From Clostridia bacterium (GTDB lineage Bacteria > Bacillota > Clostridia > Christensenellales > Aristaeellaceae), in the NCBI GenBank assembly GCA_017463245.1, contig JAFTPN010000049.1, forward strand, positions 62,001 through 126,000: 64,000 bases of DNA, given 5' to 3'. Within the stretch, counting starts at the first letter, position 1. Each line of letters begins with the position of its first letter. Both the position numbers and the translations under genes were made by a program. Positions 8,369 to 17,074 of this stretch are shown here, piece by piece. A model generated the notes under the pieces. The model worked only from the letters and a program-made list of their open reading frames with translations. It did not search any database and was not told the DNA's origin.

Positions 8369-9337
8369 TCAATTCCTTACCTCTCCGCACAAATTTCTCC
8401 CCAGCCATTCTTCCGGATCTTCCTGTGCCAGCGCCCACATCAGCTTGGTCACAGCGGCCTCGGTGGTCATGTCCATGCCGGAGATCACCTCCGAGCGGAG
8501 CATCTGCATGCCTACCTCATAAATGGACAGGTCGGCCTTCTCGTACATGCACTGGGTCACCACCAGCACCCGCACGCCCCTCTCCCGCAGCATCCGCAGC
8601 TTTTCCACCAGGTTGCGGCGGATGTAGTGCAGCCCGCCCAGGCCAAAGGCCTCGATCACCAGTCCCCGATACCCCGCCTGTGTCACAAAGTCCAGCACGT
8701 CCGGCTGGGTGCCGGGCACCAGCTTCAGCAAAAACACCCGGCTGTCCACCTCCGGGCGCAGGCGGTACGGATCGCTGATCTGCTGCGGGCGCAGGAAATG
8801 CACGCCCTCGCTGTCGATCATGCCGGAAAGGGAGCGGTTCACGCTGTCGAAGGCGTCGAAGGACGTGGTGCGGGTCTTCACCGCCCGGCAGCCCAGGATC
8901 AGCTTGCGGGCAAAGCACACATAGGTGCCCGCAACGCCCTGGCAGGCCGCCTCCAGCGCACAGGAGAGGTTGATCTCCGCATCGGACAGGGGCGCGCCCA
9001 TGGGCAGCTGGCTGCCGGTGAGGATCACAGGCTTTGTCTGCCCCAGCAGCATAAAGGACAGCGCCGCCGCAGTATACCCCATGGTGTCCGTGCCGTGGGT
9101 GATCACCACGCCGTCGCACTCCTGCATGGCTTCATCCACCGACCGCGCCAGCTGCGACCATTCCTCCGGCTGGATGTTGCTGGAATCCATGCGGAACACA
9201 TCCCGGGCAACCACCTCCACCCCCGGCCGCAGGGTGACATATTGCAGCAGCTCCGGCGCACTCAAGGCGGGCATGAGTCCATCCGGGGTGTGGCGGCAGG
9301 CAATGGTGCCGCCGGTGGCCAGCAGGGCAATGCGCAT
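8369..9337 (-). CDS. Type I L-asparaginase
   Basis: A 322-residue asparaginase that hydrolyses L-asparagine to aspartate and ammonia, probably cytoplasmic since no signal peptide is present. The nucleophile motif TGGTI (8-12, Thr11) and the second-site THGTDTM (80-86) are visible; GYTAAALSFML after it is typical of type I enzymes. The start MRIALL at 9337 is preferred over an upstream frame because GGGAG precedes it. It is divergent from the MFS gene and has its own promoter. Confidence 0.9.
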   Translation of the reverse strand: MRIALLATGGTIACRHTPDGLMPALSAPELLQYVTLRPGVEVVARDVFRMDSSNIQPEEWSQLARSVDEAMQECDGVVITHGTDTMGYTAAALSFMLLGQTKPVILTGSQLPMGAPLSDAEINLSCALEAACQGVAGTYVCFARKLILGCRAVKTRTTSFDAFDSVNRSLSGMIDSEGVHFLRPQQISDPYRLRPEVDSRVFLLKLVPGTQPDVLDFVTQAGYRGLVIEAFGLGGLHYIRRNLVEKLRMLRERGVRVLVVTQCMYEKADLSIYEVGMQMLRSEVISGMDMTTEAAVTKLMWALAQEDPEEWLGRNLCGEVRN

Positions 9338-9368
9338 GGGTGATCGTCTCCCTTCCTTCTTTATCCTG

Positions 9369-9397
9369 ATTATAACATATCTCTTTTCCAAAAACAA
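9369..9397 (-). promoter_or_regulatory. Promoter of the asparaginase gene
   Basis: Minus strand: TTGTTT (9397-9392), 17 bp, TATAAT (9374-9369). Confidence 0.65.
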
Positions 9398-9456
9398 AAA
9401 GTGTGATATGATGTCCTCAATTCAACCGGTGCCCTGCACCAGGAGGAACATGATCC

Positions 9457-10758
9457 ATGAAGCTGAACGCAAAGCGAACCTTCCTTGTAGGTCTTGCCTT
9501 TCTGTCCATCAACGCCTTCTGGGGACTGTACGATTTCGTCGTCCCGCTGATTTTGAAAAACACCTATGCCCTGGGCGACACCTGGGCTGGCACCGTGATG
9601 GCCATGGACAATATCGTGGCGCTGGTGCTTTTGCCCTTCTTTGGCGCTTTGAGCGACAGATGCACCCTGCGCCTTGGCCGCCGGATGCCCTTTATCCTGG
9701 TGGGCACGGCCTGCGCGGTGATCCTGCTGCTGGCGCTGCCCACGGTGATCCGCCTGGGCACGCTGCCCGTGTTCCTCTGTACGCTGGCGCTGCTGCTCCT
9801 GTCCATGAGCATCTACCGCTCCCCCGCCGTGGCGCTCATGCCCGATGTGACCCCCAAGCCGCTGCGCTCCAAGGGCAACGCCATCATCAACCTGATGGGC
9901 GCCATCGGCAGTGCTCTCTCCCTGGTGCTGGTGAACTTTGCGGTGATCCGCACCGTGGATGCCTCCGGCGCTGTCCAGTCCGACTACACGCTGCTGTTCA
10001 TCAGCGTGGCCATGATCATGGTGGTATGCGTGGCCATACTTTTTGCCACCATCCGCGAGCGTAAGCTGGTAGCCGAAATGGAGGCCATCCACTACGGCGA
10101 AACCGCCCACACCCCCAAGCCCGTTACCGCTGCCGGCAAGGAAAAGCTGCCCCGGGACGTGATGCGCTCCCTGCTGCTGATCCTCTTCTCCGTCAGCCTG
10201 TGGTACATGGGCTACAACGCTGTGACCTCCGCCTTCAGCAAATACGCCACCACCGTCTGGGGCGTAGCCGAAAGCTCCGCTGCCAACTGCATGCTGTTGG
10301 GCACGGTGGCTGCCATCATCAGTTATTGGCCTGTTGGCATCCTCTCCAGCAAGATCGGCCGCAAGCGCATGATCCAGTTTGGCATCCTGCTGATGGTGGT
10401 CTGCTTCCTGTCGGGCGCGCTCCTGTCGGAAATGAGCTTCATTATGTACATTATGTTTGCCCTGGTGGGCGTGGGCTGGGCTGCCATCAACGTGAACTCC
10501 TTTCCCATGGTGGTGGAAATGGCCTCCGGCGCGGACACCGGCAAATACACCGGCTACTACTACACCTTCTCCATGGCCGCCCAGGTGCTCACGCCCATCC
10601 TCTCCGGCGCGCTGCTGGAGCATGTGGGCTACCACACTCTTTTCCCCTATGCCATGATCATGATGCTGGGCGCTTTCGCCACCTTCTTCTTTGTGAAGCA
10701 CGGCGACAGCAAGCCCCAGGCCAAAAAGGGTCTGGACGCCCTGGATGTGGAGGATTAA
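9457..10758 (+). CDS. MFS transporter (GPH/SLC45-like sugar symporter)
   Basis: A 433-residue, 12-helix major facilitator. The loop after helix 2 reads GALSDRCTLRLGRRMPFI, the motif typical of the SLC45/GPH-like sucrose and maltose symporters; a second copy-like motif SSKIGRKRM follows helix 8. The long central loop (about 195-230) is hydrophilic. AGGAGG precedes the ATG. The next gene, a glycerophosphodiesterase, begins 3 bp after its stop, so they are co-transcribed. The substrate is unproved; a sugar or a polyol phosphate product is possible. Confidence 0.8.
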   Translation: MKLNAKRTFLVGLAFLSINAFWGLYDFVVPLILKNTYALGDTWAGTVMAMDNIVALVLLPFFGALSDRCTLRLGRRMPFILVGTACAVILLLALPTVIRLGTLPVFLCTLALLLLSMSIYRSPAVALMPDVTPKPLRSKGNAIINLMGAIGSALSLVLVNFAVIRTVDASGAVQSDYTLLFISVAMIMVVCVAILFATIRERKLVAEMEAIHYGETAHTPKPVTAAGKEKLPRDVMRSLLLILFSVSLWYMGYNAVTSAFSKYATTVWGVAESSAANCMLLGTVAAIISYWPVGILSSKIGRKRMIQFGILLMVVCFLSGALLSEMSFIMYIMFALVGVGWAAINVNSFPMVVEMASGADTGKYTGYYYTFSMAAQVLTPILSGALLEHVGYHTLFPYAMIMMLGAFATFFFVKHGDSKPQAKKGLDALDVED

Positions 10759-10761
10759 CCC

Positions 10762-11562
10762 ATGCTGCTCTTTCTTTTGATCTTCTTCGCACTCTACTTA
10801 TTCCTCATCTTCCCCAACCTGCCCAAGCGGGACATCAAACACCTGCAGGGCTATGACTACGCCCACCGCGGCCTGTGGAACGCCACCCTGCCTGAAAACA
10901 GCATGGCCGCCTTCCGCAACGCCGTTGCCCACGGCTTCGGCATGGAGTTGGACGTGCACCTCACCAAGGATGACCAGCTGGTGGTTTTCCACGACGATAG
11001 TCTGCTCCGCATGTGCGGCGTGGATAAGCCCATCTGCGACTGCACCCTGGAGGAGCTGCGCCGCTGCCGCCTGAAGGGCACCGCCGAGGGCATTCCCACC
11101 TTCGATGAGCTGCTCACCATGGTAAACGGCCAGGTGCCGCTGATCATCGAGATCAAGCCCGACAAGCGCATCAGCGAGCTGTGCCAGCGCGTCCATGCCC
11201 GCTTGCAGAGCTATGCCGGTGCCTACTGCATCGAAAGCTTCCACCCCCTGGCGGTGCAATGGTTCCGCAAGAATGCCCCGCACATCATCCGCGGCCAGCT
11301 GGCGCATGGCCTCTACGGCAAGCCCGCCAAAGAGCGCACCTGGCTTTTCCGCGGCCTGGCCAGCCTGATCCAGAACGTGGTGGGGCGCCCGGACTTCATT
11401 GCCTACGAGCATTCCACCGACCGCAACCTGCCCATGATCCTCATGCGCCTTTTGCGTCCCCATCTCGTCTGCTGGACGGTGCGCTCCCAGCATGATATGA
11501 ACGTCCTGCGTCACCGCTATGATCTGCAAATCTTCGAAGGGTTCATCCCCCAGAAACATTGA
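10762..11562 (+). CDS. Glycerophosphodiester phosphodiesterase
   Basis: A 266-residue GDPD with an N-terminal membrane anchor (MLLFLLIFFALYLFLIF). The catalytic pattern is present: AHRG (about 34-37), PENS, the metal ligands MELDVHLTKDD, then VVFHDD, and IIEIKPD. It would split glycerophosphodiesters into glycerol 3-phosphate and an alcohol at the membrane. Its TGA stop falls inside the -35 hexamer of the greA promoter. Confidence 0.9.
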   Translation: MLLFLLIFFALYLFLIFPNLPKRDIKHLQGYDYAHRGLWNATLPENSMAAFRNAVAHGFGMELDVHLTKDDQLVVFHDDSLLRMCGVDKPICDCTLEELRRCRLKGTAEGIPTFDELLTMVNGQVPLIIEIKPDKRISELCQRVHARLQSYAGAYCIESFHPLAVQWFRKNAPHIIRGQLAHGLYGKPAKERTWLFRGLASLIQNVVGRPDFIAYEHSTDRNLPMILMRLLRPHLVCWTVRSQHDMNVLRHRYDLQIFEGFIPQKH

Positions 11563-11587
11563 CAAGCGGGCGGAAATCCAGTATAAT
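11559..11587 (+). promoter_or_regulatory. Promoter of greA, overlapping the GDPD stop codon
   Basis: TTGACA (11559-11564), 17 bp, TATAAT (11582-11587), a perfect sigma-A promoter. It leaves a ~95-nt leader before greA. Confidence 0.9.
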
Positions 11588-11688
11588 CAATCGGTATCGA
11601 GTTCAGAAGCCTTGAGATGCACTTCGGCCTTGACAAATGCCGGGGTGTTTTCTCTTAAAATCGACATTCCGAAGGGAGCTAACCAACC

Positions 11689-12168
11689 ATGGCAGAAGAA
11701 AAGCGCAACATCATGACAGAAGAGGGTCTTCGCAAGCTGCAGGAACAGCTGGACTACCTGGTCGGCGTCCGCCGCAACGAAGTCGCCCATAAAATCGAGG
11801 TCGCCCGCGGCTTTGGCGACCTGTCCGAAAACGCCGAGTACGACGAGGCCAAGAAGGAGCAGGGTCAGCTGGAAGACGAGATCGCCCGCCTGACCAAGGT
11901 CATCTCCACCGCCGTGGTGGTCTCCGACAGCGAGATCTCCACCGACAAGGTCTCCGTTGGCGTTACCGTGAAGCTGGAAGACGTGAACACCGGCGATGTC
12001 TTCGAGTACGCCATCGTGGGCGCCGAAGAGGCCGATCCCTACGAGGACAAGATCTCCAACGAGTCCCCCGTGGGCGCCGCCCTCATGGGCGCCACCGTCG
12101 GCTCCGTGCTGGACATCGAAGTCCCCATGGGCATGCTCAAGTACAAGGTGCTTGAGATCAAACGCTAA
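11689..12168 (+). CDS. greA: Transcription elongation factor GreA
   Basis: A 159-residue GreA that rescues backtracked RNA polymerase by stimulating transcript cleavage. The N-terminal coiled coil carries GDLSENAEYDEAKKEQ (43-58) with the acidic tip residues; the C-terminal FKBP-like domain ends SPVGAALMGATVG and VLEIKR. GAAGGGAG precedes the ATG. Followed by a repeat array rather than a simple terminator. Confidence 0.96.
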   Translation: MAEEKRNIMTEEGLRKLQEQLDYLVGVRRNEVAHKIEVARGFGDLSENAEYDEAKKEQGQLEDEIARLTKVISTAVVVSDSEISTDKVSVGVTVKLEDVNTGDVFEYAIVGAEEADPYEDKISNESPVGAALMGATVGSVLDIEVPMGMLKYKVLEIKR

Positions 12169-12179
12169 GGGAACGGTTT

Positions 12180-12350
12180 CGCCTACGGCGACCAAAGGGA
12201 GGCGCTGCCTCCCTTTGGAAACCCTCCGCCCAAGGGCGCTGCCCTTGGGAATCCCGCGAAGGGTCTTCGACCCTTTCGAAACCCATTTTTGTACAGTTGC
12301 TTGGCTGTACAAATGTAGGGGCGAACTGCGTTCGCCCGCTTCCGCATTCT
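12180..12350 (+). repeat. Composite hairpin repeat copy 1 (greA-lysS)
   Basis: Three perfect hairpins in a row, each with a three-base top: CCAAAGGGAGGC-GCT-partner (12192-12218), CCCAAGGGC-GCT-partner (12229-12249), and CGAAGGGTC-TTC-GACCCTTTCG (12257-12278) followed by AAACCCA. Then GTAGGGGCGAAC-TGC-GTTCGCCC (12315-12337). The same modules recur at 27748-28261, 44256-44634 and 58979-59320. Confidence 0.85.
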
Positions 12351-12375
12351 TTCCATATACAAAGGAGCGATCCTC

Positions 12376-13866
12376 ATGGCAGACTATCCCGTAACTCCCC
12401 TCACCCCTGAGCTTTCCGAGCAGGAGATCATCCGCCGCCAGAAGCTGCAGGCGCTGATCGACGCCGGTCAGAACCCCTATGAGATCACCCGCTATGATGT
12501 TACCCATCACAGCCAGGAGATCATCGACAGCTTTGTGGACGACGCCGAACCCATTCAGGTCTCCATCGCCGGCCGTATGATGAGCCGCCGCGTCATGGGC
12601 AAGGCCTCCTTCGCCAGCATCCTGGACGGTCAGGGCAGCATTCAGATCTACGTCACCCGCGACGACCTGGGCGAGGAAGCCTACGCCGCCTTCAAGAAGA
12701 GCGACATCGGCGACATCTTCGGCATCCAGGGCGTCCCCTTCCGCACCAAGACCGGCATGATCTCCGTCCACGTCAAGTCCATGACGCTGCTCACCAAGTC
12801 CCTGAAGGTTCTGCCTGAGAAGTTCCATGGCCTTCAGGATACCGACCTGCGCTATCGCCAGCGCTATGTGGATACCATCGTGAATCCCGAGGTGCGCGAC
12901 ACCTTCCGCAAGCGCTCCAAGATCATCGCCGCCGTGCGTGAGTTCCTGGATGGCCGCGGCTATCTGGAAGTGGACACCCCCGTGCTCCACACCCTTGAAA
13001 TTGGCGCCTCCGCCCGTCCCTTCAAGACCCATCACAACGCCCTGAACCTGCCCATGTTCCTGCGCATTGAAACCGAGCTGGCTCTCAAGCGCCTGATCGT
13101 CGGCGGCTTCGAGCGCGTGTACGAGGTGGGCCGCATCTTCCGCAACGAGGGCATGGACGCCACCCACAACCCCGAGTTCACCTCCGTGGAGACCTACCAG
13201 GCCTACGCGGATTACAACGAGATCATGGAAATGGTGGAGCAGCTCTACGAGTTCGTCGCCATGAAGACCCTGGGCACCACCGATGTGGAATACCAGGGCA
13301 AGACCATCCACCTCAAGGCGCCCTGGAAGCGCATCACCATGGCCGATGCCGTGAAGGAAGCCTGCGGTGTGGACTGGACGGAGTGGAAGACCGACGAGGA
13401 AGCCCGCGCCTGCTGCGACGAGCGCGACATCTATGTGGAAAAGACCGCCAAGCGCGGCGACTGCCTGGCCGCCCTGTTTGACGAATATGTCGAGGCCAAC
13501 CTGGTTCAGCCCACCTTCGTCATCGACTACCCGGTGGACATCTCCCCCCTGGCCAAGCGCAAGCCCGAGAACAACGACCTCACCGAGCGCTTCGAGTTCT
13601 TCATCAACGGCTGCGAATTCGGCAACGCCTTCTCCGAGCTGAACGACCCCATCGACCAGCGCCGCCGCTTTGAAGAGCAGGTGGCCGCCCGCAAGGCGCA
13701 GGGCATCAACGCCGAGGTGGACGAGGACTTCGTCAACGCCCTGGAATACGGCATGCCCCCCACCGGCGGCCTGGGCTTCGGCCTGGATCGCATGGTGATG
13801 CTCCTCACCGACAGCGCCACCATCCGCGACGTGCTGCTCTTCCCCACCATGAAGCCGCAGAATTGA
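12376..13866 (+). CDS. lysS: Lysyl-tRNA synthetase (3' end altered by the integrated element)
   Basis: A 496-residue class II lysyl-tRNA synthetase with N-terminal OB-fold anticodon-binding domain and a C-terminal catalytic domain. Motif 2 is around FRNEGMDATHNPEFT and motif 3 is GGLGFGLDRMVMLL. AAAGGAGCGATCCTC precedes the ATG. The last 110 bases (13747-13856) are repeated in frame at 24692-24801 with about 17 differences, and the tails differ: MKPQN here, [10 protein letters not shown] there. The enzyme is complete and probably active with the element-associated 3' end. Confidence 0.95.
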   Translation: MADYPVTPLTPELSEQEIIRRQKLQALIDAGQNPYEITRYDVTHHSQEIIDSFVDDAEPIQVSIAGRMMSRRVMGKASFASILDGQGSIQIYVTRDDLGEEAYAAFKKSDIGDIFGIQGVPFRTKTGMISVHVKSMTLLTKSLKVLPEKFHGLQDTDLRYRQRYVDTIVNPEVRDTFRKRSKIIAAVREFLDGRGYLEVDTPVLHTLEIGASARPFKTHHNALNLPMFLRIETELALKRLIVGGFERVYEVGRIFRNEGMDATHNPEFTSVETYQAYADYNEIMEMVEQLYEFVAMKTLGTTDVEYQGKTIHLKAPWKRITMADAVKEACGVDWTEWKTDEEARACCDERDIYVEKTAKRGDCLAALFDEYVEANLVQPTFVIDYPVDISPLAKRKPENNDLTERFEFFINGCEFGNAFSELNDPIDQRRRFEEQVAARKAQGINAEVDEDFVNALEYGMPPTGGLGFGLDRMVMLLTDSATIRDVLLFPTMKPQN

Positions 13867-13867
13867 G

Positions 13868-13893
13868 AAAGCCTTGATTTTCAAGGGTTTTCG
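13868..13893 (+). other. Left inverted-core sequence (candidate att-type site)
   Basis: The 26 bases from 13868, AAAGCCTTGATTTT plus CAAGGGTTTTCG, form inverted arms CCTTGA / TCAAGG with a TTT centre. A near-identical 27-base copy lies at 24529-24555 in the same orientation after the integrase gene. Such inverted cores are typical tyrosine-recombinase binding sites. It can also act as a weak terminator for lysS. Confidence 0.6.
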
Positions 13894-13913
13894 GGCGTTG
13901 ATGGTCGCTGAAA

Positions 13914-13952
13914 TACGCCAAATACGCCAATCTTACGCCAATTTTACGCCAA
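13914..13952 (+). repeat. Four arm-type TACGCCAA repeats, left end
   Basis: TACGCCAA begins at 13914, 13923, 13934 and 13945, mostly 11 bp apart and so on one face of the helix. Three more copies lie at the right end. These are probable integrase arm-binding sites. Confidence 0.8.
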
Positions 13953-14009
13953 TCAGATCAAGAATACATGCCAAGATGGTGTGAAATGAAGCAACCATTT
14001 ACAAGCAAG

Positions 14010-14037
14010 CGTCCCTCGCAAGAGGGACGTTTTGCTT
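14010..14037 (+). terminator. Terminator at the left end of the element
   Basis: CGTCCCTC-GCAA-GAGGGACG followed by TTTT. It would stop read-through from lysS into the element. The rest of 13953-14300 is AT-rich and shows no supported gene. Confidence 0.75.
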
Positions 14038-14277
14038 TATGGTCAAGAGCAAGTGTATAGCAAGTAGATGTATTCTGTGAAAAAAAGAAATTTTCGGAGA
14101 AATTCGCCCTGCACTCCTATTAGTACACTCTTGTTAAGTATGTAATTGGTGCTATTCCTGCGAATTTCTCCGAGTTTTCTTTTGTTTTGGTGTGTTTGTT
14201 TGAAATTGGTGGAATTACTGCAAATTTCGTGAAGCATAAGCCTAAATACTCTGAATTTCATCTAAAATCGCCCTGTC

Positions 14278-14306
14278 TTGCAGAAATTATCCCATTTTAG
14301 TATAAT
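14278..14306 (+). promoter_or_regulatory. Promoter of the membrane XRE gene
   Basis: TTGCAG (14278-14283), 17 bp, TATAAT (14301-14306). Confidence 0.75.
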
Positions 14307-14347
14307 ATTAGGTGTAAAAATCCTATGCGTAGGGAGAAATTACATCT

Positions 14348-15208
14348 ATGAGTATCGGAGATCAGATTAGAGACGCAAGAAATCGCAAGGATATTAGTCA
14401 AGAAAGGCTTGCCTTGCTGATTCATGTGTCGCGTGGCAAAGTTTCTCATTGGGAAACTGGTCTTAGAAAACCAAAAGCAGCTGACATTGCGGAAATGGAG
14501 AAAGTTCTCCAATGCAAGTTTGAAATAGAGCAAGAGCAAGCGAAATCTCCCGAGGATCAGGCGGTGGAGGCTCCTGCATCTGCGGATGATAATACGGCGG
14601 AGGCTGTGAAGAGCAACATAGCGGATGTATTCCGCAAGAAAGTCCCTGTCTGGCTGTGTGCGGCGATTGCTGGAGGAGTATTCGCCGTAATGCTGATTAT
14701 TATGATCTGCACAGTCTCTAATTTGAACAGACAGCTCAGCGCATATCAAGTGGAGAACAACGAAACTCAAAATCAGCCTATTGCAGAGAATACATTGGAA
14801 TGGTATCAACAAACTGTTCGTCCGCAGGATGGAAAAGCGTATGTGTCGGTTGAAATTGACCTAAATCCCGTGAAAGGTGTTCGCGATCCAGACGGCGGGG
14901 AACATTATGTTTGGCTTTATACTATTACCTTCATCGAACGCAACGGAATACCGTTTGAGGTGGAGGAAATATTCTTCCAAGATTTCAACGGTACTGCAAA
15001 AAGAGGGGCCAGATCAGTCGATACGACAATTTTGCTTGAAGCATGGGGAAGCAACATCATTCCGGCGAATGGACAGCAGATATTTACGGGCGGTATGCCT
15101 GTGCAGGATGTATCGAATACTGGTGTTCTGATAAAAGGCAAAGATGCAGATGGAAATGTGATGGAGTTCCGAGGGATTATCAATTATTCACAGGAATTAG
15201 CTGAATAA
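14348..15208 (+). CDS. Membrane-anchored XRE-family HTH protein
   Basis: A 286-residue protein with an N-terminal XRE helix-turn-helix (about 5-58, including SQERLALLIHVSRGKVSHWETG), an acidic linker, one membrane helix (about 99-123), and an extracytoplasmic domain of about 160 residues that I do not recognise. The layout suggests a one-component membrane regulator that senses an outside signal. GGGAG precedes the ATG. It has its own promoter and terminator, and it is the first gene of the element. Confidence 0.75.
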   Translation: MSIGDQIRDARNRKDISQERLALLIHVSRGKVSHWETGLRKPKAADIAEMEKVLQCKFEIEQEQAKSPEDQAVEAPASADDNTAEAVKSNIADVFRKKVPVWLCAAIAGGVFAVMLIIMICTVSNLNRQLSAYQVENNETQNQPIAENTLEWYQQTVRPQDGKAYVSVEIDLNPVKGVRDPDGGEHYVWLYTITFIERNGIPFEVEEIFFQDFNGTAKRGARSVDTTILLEAWGSNIIPANGQQIFTGGMPVQDVSNTGVLIKGKDADGNVMEFRGIINYSQELAE

Positions 15209-15217
15209 CACGCAACG

Positions 15218-15241
15218 CCGCCCGTAACAGGGCGGTTTTTG
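15218..15241 (+). terminator. Terminator of the membrane XRE gene
   Basis: CCGCCC / GGGCGG stem with TTTTT, 10 bp after the stop. Confidence 0.8.
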
Positions 15242-15255
15242 CTGTAAATAGGCCG

Positions 15256-15293
15256 TGATACGTTGATATTATCAGAAATGGATCAATGTATCA
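15256..15293. promoter_or_regulatory. Inverted repeat, candidate operator
   Basis: TGATACGTTGAT and ATCAATGTATCA are inverted with one mismatch pair around a 14-base centre, in the gap between the membrane XRE gene and the small gene at 15385. The size suits binding of a dimeric HTH repressor. Confidence 0.45.
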
Positions 15294-15384
15294 GCCAAAA
15301 TATCGTGACTTTTATGCATGATCCTCCTACAATGAAAGCATACGGACGGCGACAAGCTGCCGGACAAAAGAAGGAGGATTCCCC

Positions 15385-15618
15385 ATGAAGATTACCATTG
15401 ATACCGATAAGAAGTACATCATCGTCCCTGATAAGTTCTTCGCCAAGATCGAAGAGCTGAACGCTTTCCGCAAGGAGAATGGCGTTCCCGAAGTGAAGCC
15501 CATGGATTACATCCGCGAATGCTTTGAGAAAGCAATGGCAAATACTGATACGAATTTGAAGCGTCAGAGTGACGTTGTGGTGAAGCGTAATAAGTCCGAT
15601 AAGAATGAATCGAAGTAA
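15385..15618 (+). CDS. Small hypothetical protein of the element
   Basis: A 77-residue, Lys-rich soluble protein (MKITIDTDKKYIIVPDKFF at the start, basic C-terminus) that I do not recognise. GAAGGAGG is well placed before the ATG. It is followed 9 bp later by a second small gene, so they form a two-gene unit ending in a strong terminator. Confidence 0.65.
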   Translation: MKITIDTDKKYIIVPDKFFAKIEELNAFRKENGVPEVKPMDYIRECFEKAMANTDTNLKRQSDVVVKRNKSDKNESK

Positions 15619-15627
15619 GGTGATCTT

Positions 15628-15822
15628 ATGGGCGCGAAGAGAATAACGCCGGAAGAGATTGAGAAGATGATCCTTTTGTACGATAAGCTGGGTACATACG
15701 CCGCCGTAGCAAGAGAGATCAAACGCTCCCCGGATTCCGTGGCGAAATATATCAAGAAGAGCAAGCAGCACGACAACATAGCGATTGCTCTTGCATCATC
15801 GGTGAGAAAAAACGCCGTATAA
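15628..15822 (+). CDS. Small helix-turn-helix protein
   Basis: A 64-residue protein with a clear HTH-like pattern, ITPEEIEKMILLYDKLGTYA followed by AVAREIKRSPDSVAKYIKK, similar to the DNA-binding tails of resolvases. It probably binds DNA as a stand-alone regulator or accessory factor of recombination. The start is ATG with a weak AAGGTGA site. Confidence 0.65.
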   Translation: MGAKRITPEEIEKMILLYDKLGTYAAVAREIKRSPDSVAKYIKKSKQHDNIAIALASSVRKNAV

Positions 15823-15832
15823 GACGATCAGA

Positions 15833-15864
15833 GGCCGGACAGTTTCAATGCTGTCCGGCCTTTT
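15833..15864 (+). terminator. Terminator after the small HTH gene
   Basis: Perfect 10-bp stem GGCCGGACAG / CTGTCCGGCC followed by TTTT. Confidence 0.85.
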
Positions 15865-15868
15865 GCTG

Positions 15869-16177
15869 TTATGCCTGTTTCATAACGAGGATGAGCTGAT
15901 AAAGCACATCCTTTTGTTCTTTTGTGAGGGTACTCCATGCGGCGAACATTTCCCGCTGTTCCGCAGTCAGTTCTACCATATCACCTTCCGCGAAAAACTG
16001 TGATAATGTGATTCCGAAACCCGCGCAGATGCTTTCAAGCGTTGCGACGGACGGCGTAGTGTTTCTATTGAAGATATTCGCTACGGTAGACTGTGAGAGG
16101 CCGGACGCAATGGCAAGACGGTATTCGCTCCAACCGCGTTCCTGCATCAACTCACGAATTCTGGCTTTTGCGTCCAT
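15869..16177 (-). CDS. XRE-family transcriptional regulator
   Basis: A 102-residue protein with an N-terminal HTH: ERGWSEYRLAIASGLSQSTVANIFNR is spread over about 14-40. The C-terminal half (LTAEQREMFAAWSTLTKEQKD) is the short helical tail common in Clostridia element regulators. The ATG at 16177 has GGAGGA upstream; a longer frame seven codons further up lacks this. It is convergent with the previous unit and divergent from the cargo operon, which it may control. Confidence 0.8.
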   Translation of the reverse strand: MDAKARIRELMQERGWSEYRLAIASGLSQSTVANIFNRNTTPSVATLESICAGFGITLSQFFAEGDMVELTAEQREMFAAWSTLTKEQKDVLYQLILVMKQA

Positions 16178-16316
16178 TTTTCTTCCTCCTCCATTCAAAA
16201 ATATTTTATTACTCAGATGAATGGTAAAATAGAGGGAGGATGTATTGTGTTTATTCTTCTTTTGAGATATAATAATCGTGGCTATATCTATGCAAAAGAG
16301 AAAGAAGGGAGGCCCA

Positions 16317-16613
16317 ATGGTACTTTACATCGGATGGATCATAGCAGCCTTTCTTGCCGGACTTTTGCTTGGAAAATGGCCGAAAAAGCAAAAGATGAAG
16401 CTGCAAGAGCGATTCGACAGGTTGAATATCTGCATGGGCATGAGTTATGTGGAGATATTGCAGCGTGTGGAGGCCGCGCCGCGCATAACAGACCGCAATG
16501 CAAATGGCGTGACGGAAAGAACATGGGTGGAGGAACGGTATTCCATTACGCTCACATTTGATCATCAGGATATTTGCCTTGGGGTGCAGGAAGAACGGCT
16601 TGATAAGGAGTGA
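16317..16613 (+). CDS. Small membrane-anchored protein, first gene of the cargo operon
   Basis: A 98-residue protein with one N-terminal membrane helix (VLYIGWIIAAFLAGLLLG) and a soluble domain with the spacing W-x5-Y-x-I-x-L-x-F, loosely like SmpA/BLIP-type small domains. GGGAGG directly precedes the ATG at 16317; a longer frame from 16278 lacks a ribosome-binding site. Its stop overlaps the next start (GTGA). Function unknown. Confidence 0.6.
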   Translation: MVLYIGWIIAAFLAGLLLGKWPKKQKMKLQERFDRLNICMGMSYVEILQRVEAAPRITDRNANGVTERTWVEERYSITLTFDHQDICLGVQEERLDKE

Positions 16614-17074
16614 TTGTCACGAACGAAATCACCAATATGGAGAAATACGGCAATTACAAAGAGCAGATGGGCAGATTGAAAAAGGCGATGGACAATCATT
16701 TCCTGCTGGAAGCTCTGTTCATCGAATATGCTATCATAGAAGATCGTACAGAATCAATTTTGTATCATTCCGGCATAAAACTGCGTGACAGAGCTGGATT
16801 GATGGAAAAAGTGAAAGCTATTCATAAACTATTGGCAAAAGGCAGCATGATAAGCAAATACATTGTGCCGGATATGCTGGATGAAATAGACGTTTGGAGT
16901 AAAAAGCGAAACGACATGATTCATTCCCTGATGAAACAAAATCTAACCACAGATGGACTGGAAGAGATCGTCATGCAGGGACAGCAGATTGTCAAAACGC
17001 TGTGTTCAAAGACAACCTCTTACAAGAGGGCGTTGGAAAGAGAAAAAAACCGAATGGGGGAACAGACAAAATGA
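16610..17074 (+). CDS. Putative HEPN-motif protein
   Basis: A 154-residue all-helical soluble protein. Residues 100-105 read RNDMIH, which fits the Rx4-6H catalytic motif of HEPN RNases with the common polar residue after Arg. HEPN proteins often act as toxins or defence effectors. The start is uncertain: GTG at 16610 overlaps the previous stop, and an ATG at 16637 is also possible. The stop overlaps the next gene's ATG (ATGA). The HEPN call rests on the motif and helical pattern only. Confidence 0.5.
   Translation: MIVTNEITNMEKYGNYKEQMGRLKKAMDNHFLLEALFIEYAIIEDRTESILYHSGIKLRDRAGLMEKVKAIHKLLAKGSMISKYIVPDMLDEIDVWSKKRNDMIHSLMKQNLTTDGLEEIVMQGQQIVKTLCSKTTSYKRALEREKNRMGEQTK

Noticed and set aside
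14043..14261. A 72-codon minus-strand frame at the left end of the element
   Set aside because: AT-rich, no ribosome-binding site, no recognisable pattern; the region looks like non-coding DNA before the XRE promoter.
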